DNA of 64,000 bases. Origin: Avena insularis (Eukaryota; Streptophyta; Magnoliopsida; Poales; Poaceae). The stretch covers positions 478,551,392 to 478,615,391 of the forward strand of contig CM042694.1 in assembly GCA_023614405.1 (NCBI GenBank), in the 5' to 3' direction. This document shows positions 54,101-64,000 of this stretch, piece by piece. Below the pieces are notes generated by a model. The model worked only from the letters and a program-made list of their open reading frames with translations, was not told the DNA's origin and did no database searches. Each line of letters opens with the position of its first letter. Within the stretch, counting starts at the first letter, position 1. A program made the position numbers and the translations under genes.

Positions 54101-54421
54101 GTTATTGTTTTGCTCCTCTTGGATTTCGACCTCAGCAAGAAGATCGATCTAGGATTCGGCCTTGCTAGGGAGATCCACTCCAGATTCGACTTGAACCGCA
54201 AGATCTGCTTCAGGTTCGGCTTTCTCCACTATCTCCTCAATAGGTGCGGGCTGGGTGGGATTAGGGTTTTCTGAGATCCGGAACTCTGCCGCCTCCGCGG
54301 ATAAAGGGGACCCAGAAATTTCTTCTACCTCTATCATCACCACTAGGGTGGGTGGGGCAGGTTCAGTGAATCCGAGAGACACATCGATTTCACGAAAGGA
54401 CATGATGGTGTAAGAGGTCAC
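51183..54421 (-). pseudogene. Element C gag, fragmented
   Basis: Minus-strand pieces in order: 54421-54149 (MTSYTIMSF..., acidic), 54058-53435 (acidic region with a KKAKKKNKKNK run), 53289-52960 (MANVEKIISLQHQ...), 52815-52384 (Arg/Gly/Pro-rich), then the capsid-like domain in 52474-51992 (PDTWLQDFFQACCINKGRN, KRARSWLNELP, FRNLEGTYRRP), its tail 51847-51578 (Gly/Arg-rich, HGGDRGRGRG) and 51514-51242 (HHLDANGGSSHTNTEC, possible zinc-binding knuckle). Stops and frameshifts lie between most pieces. The long N-terminal extension before the capsid is a feature of Tat-lineage elements. RNA packaging role in functional relatives. Confidence 0.8.
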
Positions 54422-54560
54422 AACCTCCCTAGCCGAATCTAGGTCTCGTCGAGAACGATGAGAGGGACGTCACTGGCATAGAGGATGCGACCAACGGCGA
54501 TAATCTCGCTGATTCCGATTCTTGTAGATTCCGCTTGGAACGCATATCCAAAGCTCACTT

Positions 54561-54580
54561 GCCCCACGGTGGGCGCCAAC
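54561..54580 (-). other. Primer-binding site of element C
   Basis: On the minus strand GTTGGCGCCCACCGTGGGGC follows the LTR end (TGTCGTCGG on plus starts the LTR). TGGCGCC is the core of plant gypsy PBS sequences. Confidence 0.75.
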
Positions 54581-55095
54581 TGTCGTCGGATTGATGACAA
54601 GTACGCCATGAGGGGGTCCTCGAGGCATGTGGAAGAGAGGGGTGTGAGACGTACGATGTTCTGGGCCGGTGAGCACACAAGTTTACCCAGGTTCGATTCC
54701 GTCGGCTTTGGATGGATCCTACTCCTGCTAGCAATCCAGTAATACGGCAAAGTCGGAATATGGGTTACAAGGGTTTCGCCTGTGCGAGTTGAGATTGTAG
54801 ACTATTGTGAGGGTGTCGTAAAGGCTCTCCCTAGGACGGCTTATATAGATATCCGACCTAGGGTTTACAGGAGAGACCTACCTGGCTAAGACTAAGAGTC
54901 GGTTACAGAGTACATCTTGAACTACAAGTAACACTATGGCCCTATGTCGGTAAGTCTTCTAGGCCTTCCCCTAGCTAGACTGGACTCCGTCTCTTCTCCG
55001 TGATTGGGCCGCCCTAAAAGCAAAGCTCTAACCCGAAGTAGGTCACCCTGGTCAGTGAGGCACAGTGAGGATACCCGAAAAGTATATCCCCAGCA
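54581..55095 (-). mobile_element. 5' LTR of element C (515 bp)
   Basis: On the minus strand it reads TGCTGGGGATATACTTTTCGG... to ...ATCCGACGACA. It has TATATAAGCCG (near 54838-54848 on plus as CGGCTTATATA). It shares GCAGGAGTAGG and GAACCTGGGTAAAC with A and B, so it belongs to the same wider group though the bodies differ. The partner LTR is absent. Confidence 0.85.
54838..54848 (-). promoter_or_regulatory. TATA box in element C LTR
   Basis: On the minus strand TATATAAGCCG lies in the middle of the LTR, comparable in position to the TATATAAAGG of elements A and B. Confidence 0.5.
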
Positions 55096-56705
55096 TTGGT
55101 GATTCCCGTCTCCGTCATGGTGGAAACCACCAGCGACGACCAAAAACAAGCGACTATCGAAGCCATAGAGGAGGAAGCTTACTCTCACAAGGGAGTGTCG
55201 AGAGGCTCTGAGCTTACCGCGGAGCAACTGAAGGAGCTCATTGATGAAGGATACCTCCCCTCGACGGAGGGGCTGTTCTGGCGGCCGACACCGGCCGGCA
55301 AGGTCGTCCCCTCTCCCCAAGACGGAGAGAAGGTCTACCTCAAAGCACGGCTGGTATGCCACTTTTCCCTCCCAGTTTTTGACGTCTTCCTTGAGGTCCT
55401 GAATCACTTTCGAGTTCTTCCTCACAACCTTTCTCCCAATAGCATCCTAGTACTTAGCAATTATGTAGCTCTGTGCGAAGGATACCTTGGGATTAAGCTT
55501 AGGTTAGATCTGTTTATCTATTTTTTCGTCGTGAAGAGAGAGTCCAGAGATTCCGAGGATGAACTTCGTAATTGTGGAACCATTACTTTTAAGATCCGTC
55601 CTGGCCGGCCATTCCCCGATATCATAGGCCATGAATCTTGCAAGAACTAGCAGAAAACTTACTTCTACGGCCCCGATATTCCTTTGGCCGGCCGACAAGA
55701 TTCATACCCGACTTTATCGATGGAGCTGCCACCGAGACCCCAACTTGGATATCCCAAGACCTTCTCCCTTCCGCTGACGAAGCCTCCCGCTTTGTAAGGC
55801 AGATAGAGTGGCTTGTAGACGAAGGCCTGACCGGCTTGGACCTAGCCATGTGCTGGTTCAAAAGGAGGATCCAGTGGAGGAAGGATCCCATGCGGATTTA
55901 TGAGGATAACTTCCCCAAACATTACATCAAGTTCCGTCTTAAGGACATCGTCAAGGTGAAGGACAGGAAGCGTGGCTTCATCATCACCTATGAGATGTTT
56001 GAGTGCGGTAAATGCCCAGAGGTAACCATGTTTCCTTTATTGCTTTTTGTATATACTCTAAATTCTTAGTCTTGGATGCATCAATCATCTAACATGTTAA
56101 TATTCCATCGCTAGCAAGCTTGGTCGAGGAATATATGGCCGCTCAAGTCTATGATCCCAAGCTGAAGGATTTGCATGTCCTGTCCAACGACGAGGCTTCC
56201 AAGGGATCATCTAGTTCTGGCAACACGAAAGAGGAAGAGCTCCACCTTTGACACTGCCACCGAGGGCAAGAAGAAGAAGAAATCAGAGGGTGGAGTCTCC
56301 AAGAAATCCACTACCACCTTAGAGGCAGAGAATAACAAGCCCACTAGCACCCCCTTAGCCAAGGCACCTACCGTAGTGTAAGTACTTTCCTTTCTCAACT
56401 TTGGTTTGTGCCTATTCATTCATGTACTTACATATTGAATGTTTTAGTAAGAAATCAGGTATTAGTCTAAAGTGCACCTCCAAGGATCTTGGAGGTTCCA
56501 AAAGTATTCGTCCAATGCTGACCAAGTCCTCCCCCGCCATTGCTCCGCCAACTCCTACTGCCAAGCCTGCATAAGGCTCCGCCGGAACCTCGTCCCCCGT
56601 TTCACCTCAAACCTCCGTCAAGGTGACGGACATCAATCCTACACCAGATGTCTCAGGTTCTGATGATATGGACATTGTTCCCGGTGGCCAGGCAACATAG
56701 GAGAG
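55096..56705 (+). pseudogene. ORF remnant with 'putative gypsy type transposon' domain (segment D)
   Basis: A likely ATG at 55117 starts MVETTSDDQKQ. The first frame (to 55650) has a hydrophilic stretch, then LEVLNHFRVLPHNLSPNSI, LCEGYLGIKLRLDLFIYFF, resembling the plant family PF04195 (recalled, not searched). After a frame change at about 55630 it continues in 55638-56069 (SFGRPTRFIPDF..., WLVDEGLTGLDLAMCWFKRRIQW...). Two GT-AG-like intervals (from about 56022 to 56115, and from about 56380 to 56460) could be introns. A Lys/Ser/Thr-rich tail (56175-56381) and a final piece to 56700 follow. It is cut on the left by element C and on the right by element 3. The function of the family is unknown; it is usually carried by transposable elements. 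Confidence 0.5.
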
Positions 56706-58154
56706 TGATACGTCCATTTTGCATCACTATTCTATGTCATAATTCACTGTTATTCATTGATATATTTCGTATTGAGAGGTGATACTTATGTTATTTCATT
56801 TGTTTTTTATGGTTGATGACTTTTGGAGCATGGACCGCTGTAGTCAGGATTCTGATGGAAAAGGTGCTGTTTGGAGGCAAAATTCGCGAAGATCAGAAAA
56901 TCCGGGAAAATATACGGAAAATCCTATTTTTCCAGAAGACGAAGGAAGACAGAAGGGGGGCTGGAGATGGGCCACAGGGGGCCCAAACCACCCACTGGCG
57001 CGGGCCAGCCTAGGCTGCGCCACCTGGTGGTGTGGCCACCCTGGTCCACCTCTGGCACTCCCCTCTGGCGTATATTATCCTCCCGAAACCCTAAGACTCG
57101 GGGAGCAACCACAGAAAAATTCCACCGCCTCTGCAGGGTGGAAAGCACCGAGAGAGAAAGATCTCTCCGACAGACAGATTTCTGCCAGGGGAATTCCTTC
57201 CCGGAGAGGGGAGATCATCGCCATCAACACCACCATCAAGCTAGACTTCATCGGGATCATCATCACCATCACCATCAGCACCCTCATCACCATCTCCATA
57301 TTGCTGTAACAATTGGGTTGAATCTTGCATAGTTCATAGGGGAAACTTTCCCGGTGTTGATTACTCTTTGTAGTTGATGCTATTGAGTGAACCATTGAAT
57401 TATTGTTTATGTTCAGATTGTTATACATCATTATTCCATCTCTGATCATGATCCATATGATGCCTTGTGAGTAGTTCGTTTTGTTCTTGAGGACATGGGA
57501 GAAGGCATGTTGTTAGTAGTGGAGTTGTGTTGAGAAAGATTCAATAGTTTGATATTTAAGTTGTGGTGTACTTCTTCTAGTGGTGTCATGTGAACGCCGA
57601 CTACACGATACTTCACCTATATGGGCCTAGGGGAATGCATTGTGTATTTGGCTACTAATCGTAGGGGTTGCCGGAGTGACAGAAACCTGAACTCCCATTA
57701 GGAAACCATTGCACAAGGGACGTAAGGGTCTTAGAGTTTAAAGTTGTGGTTAGGTTTCTACCTTAATTACTTTCTTGTACTTACGGATGTTTGCAAGGGG
57801 TATAATCACAAGTATGTATTAGTCCTAGGAAGGTCGGTACATTAACACAGGTTCACCCACACAACACTTAGCAAGCTAAAGAAGATTAATCAACTATATG
57901 AAGCGAAAGCACTTGGCAGTCTTCCCATGTATCCTCGAGAACGTTTGGTCATCTTAAGTAATACAACAATCTTGTCCTTTGTTGCATAAAGGATTGGGCC
58001 ACTTGCTGCATTTATTCCTACTGTCTTTTATTTACTCGTACTTTGTTTACTTGCTTCATCAAAAACCCCTAAAAATCCTTCTGCTCCTCGTTGGGTTCGA
58101 CACTCTTACTTATCGAGAATACTGCGATACACCCCCTATACCTGTGGGTCATCA
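56706..58154 (+). mobile_element. 5' LTR of element 3
   Basis: It starts TGATACGTCC and ends CTGTGGGTCATCA (1449 bases). It matches the element 2 LTRs throughout, with a (CAT)n run at 57256-57297 and a TATATTA at about 57071. Frames on both strands are incidental. Confidence 0.92.
57256..57297 (+). repeat. (CAT)n microsatellite in element 3 5' LTR
   Basis: CATCATCACCATCACCATCAG run, shorter than at 26683-26736 and at 63836-63892. Confidence 0.85.
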
Positions 58155-58165
58155 AGACTATTTTC

Positions 58166-58183
58166 TGGCGCCGTTGTCAGGGA
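58166..58183 (+). other. Primer-binding site (element 3)
   Basis: TGGCGCCGTTGTCAGGGA is close to the tRNA-Asp complement, with the second half changed (TCAGGGA for CCGGGGA). Confidence 0.7.
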
Positions 58184-58268
58184 GTGAAGCGCTATTGGAG
58201 AGTGGAACTGGTAAAGGAAACTTCTACTGTGAGTATTGTTTACTTTTTTTAGTTGCTTTATTTTCGTT

Positions 58269-59687
58269 ATGGATAATTCACTGAGTTTCTTATTTGGTAA
58301 TGCTACTACCACTGCTATGGTAGTAGATGAACCACCACCTGCTGAGAATGATGTTTTTAAAATACCTACAAGAATTATTGACCGTGTTATGGATAACTAC
58401 TATGTTGGGGATGGAACTGTCCATCCCGGTGATCATTTAGTCTTTATACATGAATTATGTGGGTTGTTCAAGTGTGCAGGTATTACCACAAATCAAGTTA
58501 GGAAGAAGTTATTCTCATTATCGCTGAAAGGAAGAGCTGAGGAATGGTATAAGCTGCTGAAGAATGGTCAAGCTCTTGAATGGGAGGAAATAGTACCTCT
58601 CTTTTATTCAAAGTTTTATCCTCCTAGTGAGATTCATAAAGATCGGAATCAAATATACAACTTTTGGCCTCTTGATGGAGAGAGTACGGCTCAATCTTGG
58701 GGGAGATTGAAGTTACTAATGCTCAAATGTCCCATTCATGAACTCCCCAACAATATTATTATCAATAACTTTTATGCAAGGCTTTCTCTACATGACAAGG
58801 ATTTATTGGATGCTTCTTGTGCTGGATCATTCACTCGCATGGAAGAAGCTAAATGGGATCTTCTGGACCATATTCAAGATAATGCTGAAGCTTGGGAGAA
58901 TGACAAAGGTAGAAAATCAGGTATAAATTATGATTATGAATGCATTGAATCTTTTATGGGAACTGATGACTTTCAAAATATTAAAAATGCTTATGGTCTA
59001 GACTCTCAAGCTATTGCTTATTATTTTAAGTCTTTTGCTTCCTATATTGAAGTGCCTAAAAAGAAGTGGAATAAGTATCATGAACCTTATAAAGATGTTG
59101 CTAAGAGTGTTCCTGCAAGTAATACTGAAGTTTATATTGCTAATCATGTTTTACCTAAACCCTACACTGAAGAAATGCCTTTCCCAGTTAAGATGAAGGA
59201 ACATTCTATGATAGCTAGTATGGTTAATGAAAGTACAAATAAAGATGATGAACCTATTATCGCAAATGTGAAAGACTTTGTTACTAAATATGAAGAAGAG
59301 GGACACACTATCCTTTGTAAGGATACCTCTAATATTGTTTCACATAGTAGTGTTATGAGAGCTAGTATTCCTGTGTTTTCTGTTAGAATAAGTAATCATT
59401 GCTACGATGGTCCTTGTTGTAGTTATATTATTAAGTTTATGCATGATACTGAAAGTTACTATGAGAGAGGGAAAAGTGTTCTTATGCATCTCAATAATAT
59501 CAAGTTTCCTCGTTTTATGCTGAAAGTTTTTATGTTGCGCTTGTTTTGCCTTCTTATGCAAGTAGCCTCTGGTTTCAACAACTTGTTTGTTTACAAAATT
59601 CTCTTGCATAGGAAGTGGGTTAGACTTAAATGCGTGTATTTTTGCTTCTTAATTCTCTCTTTCACTTCAAGTCATATTCCTATGTGA
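58269..59687 (+). CDS. Gag of element 3 (473 codons)
   Basis: The likely start is ATGGATAATTCA at 58269; an in-frame upstream ATG at 58236 is less convincing as it adds a hydrophobic MFTFFSCFIF. The capsid-like region (FKCAGITTNQVRKKLF, LKGRAEEWYKLLKNG, LFYSKFYPPSEIH, NNIIINNFYARLS) lies at residues about 55-190. A middle part with FMGTDDFQNIKNAY, a Lys/Glu-rich stretch and a block PVFSVRISNHCYDGPC...YERGKSVLMHL follow. No zinc knuckle is seen. It is intact from start to stop, unlike its relative in element 2. The end (MLRLFCLLMQ...) may lie beyond a genuine stop lost by mutation. It forms particles in relatives. Confidence 0.88.
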   Translation: MDNSLSFLFGNATTTAMVVDEPPPAENDVFKIPTRIIDRVMDNYYVGDGTVHPGDHLVFIHELCGLFKCAGITTNQVRKKLFSLSLKGRAEEWYKLLKNGQALEWEEIVPLFYSKFYPPSEIHKDRNQIYNFWPLDGESTAQSWGRLKLLMLKCPIHELPNNIIINNFYARLSLHDKDLLDASCAGSFTRMEEAKWDLLDHIQDNAEAWENDKGRKSGINYDYECIESFMGTDDFQNIKNAYGLDSQAIAYYFKSFASYIEVPKKKWNKYHEPYKDVAKSVPASNTEVYIANHVLPKPYTEEMPFPVKMKEHSMIASMVNESTNKDDEPIIANVKDFVTKYEEEGHTILCKDTSNIVSHSSVMRASIPVFSVRISNHCYDGPCCSYIIKFMHDTESYYERGKSVLMHLNNIKFPRFMLKVFMLRLFCLLMQVASGFNNLFVYKILLHRKWVRLKCVYFCFLILSFTSSHIPM

Positions 59688-60773
59688 GCATCTCCAAAAT
59701 TATCATGCCCATCTTTATGGCTATAAAGAAAGAGCTTTTTGGGAGACAACCCAGTTTATTTTTGCTTTCGGTTTGTTTTTGTTTATTTGAGTCTTGGAAG
59801 TTATTACTTCGGCAATAACCGCTCCTTATCCATTTTGTTTGGTTTTTGTGTCAAGCTCAACCTCTAATGAGAGAGAAGTAATAGTTGGGGAAGTTGCTGT
59901 CCCGAAACAGATTTTTGTGCTTCACCGTAAAAATTCGTGAGAGATCTCTGTATGTCGGATTGATCTGTAATTTTTTCTTCTTCTGCCCCAGGTTGTTATT
60001 TAACTTAGTTTTGCACTTTTTGATTTGAGCAACAGAAGATTTTCTAAAAAAATCATCTTTACCTGTTGTTCTGTTTTGGCAGATTTTGCCACTTTTGCAT
60101 TTGCTTCTTTAATCGATTTCTTTTTTGAATTCTTTTTGGGTTTTTGGAAGGAGTTGCTACTGTATCTTATGTTTTGATGGTTTTCAGTTGAAGTTGGACA
60201 CAAAAGGTTTTATCACTTTATATATACTAATGTTGCTAATGAGAACTGTGTGAAGTTTTATGTGAAAGAAATTTCCAGGTAGTGGAGATAATGGTGTAAT
60301 AAGGACGAGAAGGGCTTTATGACTCAAGTAATAAGTGTATGAAGAAGAAGATATTGATATTATTCAAGTGGTGACTCCGGAAGAATCTACTAGATACCAA
60401 ATTCAGAGACCTGTAGAGCCTGCTTTCAAATAGGTTACAGTTCTAGTAAGAAAAGTTCCGTGAAAATACTATCCGACTATATTTTTACAGTTTTTAGTCA
60501 ATAAGGAAAGCTATGAAGCCAAAAAGGGACGGAAACAGAGCCAGTGTGGCTCACACCACCCTGTGGCATGGGCCCACCCCTGGCCGCGCTGCCAGGTGGT
60601 ATGGCCACCCTAGACTCTGCCTCCGACTCGTTTTCTCCCAGTACCTACCTTTTGTTATGAAACTTTGTAATATATGATCCCCCGATCTCCCGAGGTTCGT
60701 ATATCGTGTTTTCTTCATGTTTTTGTTTCGATCTGTTTCTGCCAGGAACTATCTTTGAAAGCTTAGACGCACA
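59688..60773 (+). other. Non-coding interval of element 3
   Basis: Between gag and the second ORF, AT-rich with a GC-rich hairpin-prone block near 60545-60605. It is the counterpart of 29052-30231. No gene. Confidence 0.6.
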
Positions 60774-61292
60774 ATGGTGTCCGCCAAGGATAAAGGGAAG
60801 GAGCCTATGGAGGAAGACCTCCAAGACCCTGGGCAGGAGAAGGAGATCAAGAGTGAAGATGAAGAGGAGGCAAAGCACACCGGCACTACCATTGCAAGCA
60901 TTGGAGTGGTAGAGAACCTTGCCAGGGTTAGAAGGACTGCACGGATGCAGACTGGGGGGAAAACTCCTCGTCACTGCTTGGCTCCACGATCACTTCCTCA
61001 ACGCACCAAGAATCCTTTCCATACCCTTATCCATGAGCATCAATACCAGAATATGCCCAAGGGGAAATTACCCTCCAATTGGGATTTGCCTCGTTCTAGC
61101 CATGCAGGAAAAGAAGACTCCAAGAGGGAAGAACAGAAAAAGAATCACAAGAGTTGGGATCCACAATCTGATATGATCATGCACCGCATTGAGCACAACT
61201 GGGAGTTGATTTGTACCCTCACCTTCGAGATTGAGGACTTGGGGAAATTAGTCAAGAAGCTCATCGAGAGGATACCACCACCAAAGGAGTAA
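60774..61292 (+). CDS. Small second ORF of element 3 (172 codons), unknown
   Basis: It starts MVSAKDKGKEPMEEDLQ, charged (Glu/Lys/Asp-rich) for residues 1-50, then basic Arg/Lys-rich (RVRRTARMQ, SREEQKKNHK-like), and ends in an amphipathic stretch with TFEIEDLGKLVKKLIERIPPPKE that looks helical. No recognised domain, membrane segment or signal peptide. The truncated relative at 30234 keeps the N-terminus. The conserved end suggests past selection, but two copies are too few to conclude. The small size and position after gag resemble an accessory ORF of non-autonomous elements. Confidence 0.55.
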   Translation: MVSAKDKGKEPMEEDLQDPGQEKEIKSEDEEEAKHTGTTIASIGVVENLARVRRTARMQTGGKTPRHCLAPRSLPQRTKNPFHTLIHEHQYQNMPKGKLPSNWDLPRSSHAGKEDSKREEQKKNHKSWDPQSDMIMHRIEHNWELICTLTFEIEDLGKLVKKLIERIPPPKE

Positions 61293-63276
61293 TTCGTCAT
61301 CAAGTTTGGCATCCCCTTGGTTTGTTCCAAGCTTGGGGGAGTGTCGCGGTATCACATCACTATCTTCTATATTTTTACCTTTTTAGTAGAGTCATATCAT
61401 GAATAGAGAAGTTATTATGTAGTATGGTTTGCATTTTGGAAGTGTCCCCTCTCTCGTTAGATATGTATCCCTTGGTGTGAGTTGCCGTTATGGAATATTA
61501 ATGAGAAGTTCTATCATTCACTCTTTTTCATAGCTTATATGAGTTTTCAATTCATGGTTATATGGTTGATCTTATTGTTAGTATTGGTATCACTTTGGGA
61601 TCATTGAGTTAATTTAGTTGGTTTTGGCAAACCTAGCTCGGTCAGTAGCAACACTATTTTTGAAGAGTTGGATGAAAGACAAAAGTACTCTAAAGAAATA
61701 TAATTTCATCATCTTTCTTTCTTGATTTGCTCATAAGTTTAGTATTCTCTAGTTAAGATCTTTTGTTCTTCCAAGGAAGATTGCATGTTTGTATTTATCA
61801 CTTGTATGTTTGTTTGTTTCCTTCAACTCTTATACTTGCTACCTAGCCTTGCTAGCCAAAAACCTGTACTGAGAGGGAATTCTTCTCGTGCATCCACTCC
61901 TTTAAACCAAAACCCACGCCATTGGTGTACACCTTACCTACCTATTAGCATTATTGCTATTCCAAGTAAATTCTTGTTTTATCTACCTCCCAAATTAAAC
62001 TTGTTATGTGACAATTAGTGATTAAATCTCTCATGAACTTGATGGCACACTTTACTTTCTTGCATCTAATAAACTTGAACCATTGTGCCCATCTATGTTG
62101 CGTATATGCTTGTTCTTTGTAAGTTGTGAATTAGCATAACCATGCTATCATGGGGAACGCTTTCAACATTGCACTGGTACTTTGTACCTAGTTGATATCA
62201 TGTTCTTTTGTCTATGGATGTCGTCGGTGTGAAATGAAAGGGGAGCTTGTAAGTCCATGGAGTTATGCATGTGTGTTAGAGAAACGCCTGGGCCGCTGGT
62301 CTAATCCATGCTGACATGGTGGAAACCTGCAGCGCAACCATAACGAGCATCTATGAAGCATTCTTCTTATAAAAAAGAGATAAAGATTGAGAAAAAGAGA
62401 AAAGAAAGAAAAGAGATATTAGGAAAAGAGGAAAGAGAAAATAAAGCACCATATTCCCATGGTAAATAAGAAGATTGCTGAGATGCTTGTTGTCTGCTTG
62501 CCTTGTCATTTTGATATGGGGATTCTTCCGTATCATCGGGCAAGGGGTACCCCGTTGGCAGTTCTATATGATACACATATGCTTACGATGACAAGAACTT
62601 ACCGGTGACTAAACTTGAGTAACATGAGGAGCGACCCTCGTATTCAAGGGACATGAGATTCTCAATTTACAACTTGTCAATGCATATCCTCATATTTTAT
62701 CACTTTAACCTTAATCACCTAAACATGCCTATGATAGGGGCAATGAGAGCTGAAAGCTAATAAGTATCATAATTTTTGGGAGCTCTTTATGAAACTTGCA
62801 AGACCTGCTTCCCTCTGCGAAGGGCCTTTCTTTTACTTTTTAGTTGAGTCAGTAAACCTACTCCCTTGTATCTCAACAAGTATTTTGAGTTGTTGTGTTT
62901 CATTCATTCACATGATGATTTATTCAATCATGTTGCTTATGTTCCTTGCTTTGCACATTGCTCTTATCTTGATGTTTACTACTTTGAAAGCTATCATTGA
63001 AAACCAGTTATTTGTGAACTCCAGGAAATTATCAACTATCCTTCGACCAAGAGCTAAGTTTGCCATTGCCAATTATGATTTACTTTATTATCTTTATTGG
63101 GTTTCCTTTACTTATTGCAAGTAAGTTATATAATAGTGAGTTGTCTTCTATTATGATCTATGTATTGATGAATGTGATGCTTCTTTCCGTATTCTTTTAT
63201 CGACTCTTCACTCCATAAACCTGAGGCCATGTTTATTGAGCTCAGTTTCGCTTGGGGACAAGCGAAGTCTAAGCTT
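61293..63276 (+). other. 3' non-coding region of element 3
   Basis: It begins with an internal polypurine-like AAGCTTGGGGGAGT at 61329-61342. The rest is AT-rich with an A-rich purine tract (62360-62445), matching element 2 and in part element 1. Frame 62789-63124 is hydrophobic and unsupported. Confidence 0.55.
61329..61342 (+). other. Internal polypurine-tract-like site (element 3)
   Basis: AAGCTTGGGGGAGT recurs from element 2 at the same place after the second ORF and nearly repeats the 3' PPT at 63271-63286. Confidence 0.6.
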
Positions 63277-63286
63277 GGGGGGGAGT
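63277..63286 (+). other. 3' polypurine tract (element 3)
   Basis: The G-run then AGT directly precedes the LTR start TGATACGTCC at 63287. Confidence 0.85.
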
Positions 63287-64000
63287 TGATACGTCCATTT
63301 TGCATCACTATTCTATGTCATAATTCACTGTTATTCATTGATATATTTCATATTGAGAGGTGATACTTATGTTATTTCATCTGTTTTTGCATGGTTGATG
63401 ACTTTTGGAGCATGGACCGCTGCAGTCAGGATTCTGATGGAAAAGGTGCTGTTTGGAGGCAAAATTCGCAAAGATCAGAAAATCCGGGAAAATATACAGA
63501 AAATCCTATTTTTCCAGAAGATGAAGGAAGCCAGAATGGGGGCTGGAGATGGGCCATAGGGGGCCCACACCACCCCTGGTGCAGGCCAGCCTAGGTCGTG
63601 CCACCAGGTGGTCTGGCCGCCCTGGTCCACCCCTGGCACTCCCCTCTGGCGTATATTATGCTCCCGGAACCCTAAGACTCGGGGAGCAACCACAGAAAGA
63701 TTTCGCCACGTCTGCGGGGCGGAAAACACCGAGAGAGAAAGATCTCTCCGGGAGACAGATTTCTGCCGGGGGAATTCCTTCCCGGAGAGGGGAGATCGTC
63801 GCCATCAACACCACCATCAAGCTAGACTTCATCGGGATCATCATCATCATCACCACCATAATCACCATCAGCACCCTCATCACCATCTCCATATTGTTGT
63901 AACAATTGGGTTGAATCTTGCATAGTTCATAGGGGAAACTTTCCCGGTGTTGATTACTCTTTGTAGTTGATGCTATTGAGTGAACCATTGAATTATTGTT
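63287..64000 (+). mobile_element. 3' LTR of element 3 (partial, cut by window end)
   Basis: It matches the first 714 bases of 56706-58154, including the (CAT)n run at 63836-63892. The end and the right target duplication are outside the window. Confidence 0.92.

Larger units (their letters stand above)
47525..55095 (-). mobile_element. Element C: Tat-type Ty3/gypsy element, 3'-truncated and decayed
   Basis: It runs leftwards from its 5' LTR (54581-55095) through PBS, gag, protease, RT, RNase H and integrase to 47525, where element B begins. The end of pol, PPT and 3' LTR are lost. The coding order (protease-RT-RNase H-integrase) is that of Ty3/gypsy. The RNase H of the type with AEYEALLHG and the protease with DGGSS are usual for plant Tat elements. 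Frames are broken at many points. Elements A and B share LTR motifs with it (GTTTACCCAGGTTC, ACTCCTGC). Confidence 0.88.
56706..64000 (+). mobile_element. Element 3: gag-only Athila-like element, runs off the window
   Basis: 5' LTR 56706-58154, PBS 58166, gag, small second ORF, PPT and 3' LTR from 63287. It is the same family as element 2 (gag and second ORF align along their length) and carries the longer version of both genes. The 5' flank is GAGAG (56701-56705); the right partner lies outside the window. There is no protease, RT or integrase, so it is non-autonomous. Confidence 0.93.

Noticed and set aside
55096..55650. Host gene candidate next to element C
   Set aside because: The domain resembles a transposon-associated family, frames are broken, and both sides are retrotransposons.

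Overview
The window looks like intergenic DNA from a large Triticeae grass genome (wheat, barley, Aegilops or rye type). The evidence is BARE/Angela/WIS-like copia LTRs of about 1.64 kb, Athila-lineage LTRs that begin TGATACGTC, Tat-lineage gypsy elements, Stowaway and Tourist MITEs and an L1-type plant LINE. I found no convincing host gene, tRNA, rRNA or CRISPR array. Nearly everything right of 4211 is a transposable element, and its open reading frames are retroelement gag/pol remnants.

Layout. 1-4210: sequence with no recognised gene, holding one Tourist-like MITE (611-806) and a purine-rich tract. 4211 to about 45870: an old minus-strand copia element, the host of the main nest. It is interrupted by a 5'-truncated LINE (5732-9111), which sits where about 1.1 kb of copia sequence is missing, and by a complete plus-strand copia (9666-44346, 5-bp duplication CATCC). 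The plus copia carries in its leader a 1,050-bp hAT-like element (itself holding a Stowaway), a second Stowaway in gag, an Athila-lineage element (16001-36537) in the pol region, and a non-autonomous Tat-type element A (36785-41390) in the reverse-transcriptase region. The Athila-lineage element contains a 3.28-kb internal tandem duplication and is itself hit by a related gag-only element (26133-34037, duplication GATAT).

About 45870-47524: the 3' end (element B) of a relative of element A, in the opposite orientation. 47525-55095: a decayed minus-strand Tat-type gypsy (element C) with gag, protease, RT, RNase H and integrase remnants and an intact 5' LTR and PBS. 55096-56705: a plus-strand ORF remnant resembling the plant 'putative gypsy type transposon' family (D). 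56706-64000: another gag-only Athila-like element, complete except that its 3' LTR runs off the window.

Insertion order follows from interruption and target-site duplications: minus copia, then plus copia, then the Athila-lineage element and element A, then the second Athila-like element. By-eye LTR divergence is roughly 6-7% for the plus copia and the Athila-lineage host, and 3-4% for element A and the inner Athila-like element, which broadly agrees. The most informative oddities are the post-insertion tandem duplication, the hAT-like element, repeated polypurine-tract-like modules in the Tat-type 3' regions, and an internal second polypurine-tract-like site in all three Athila-like elements. 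All element-family names were assigned by recognition, without a database search.
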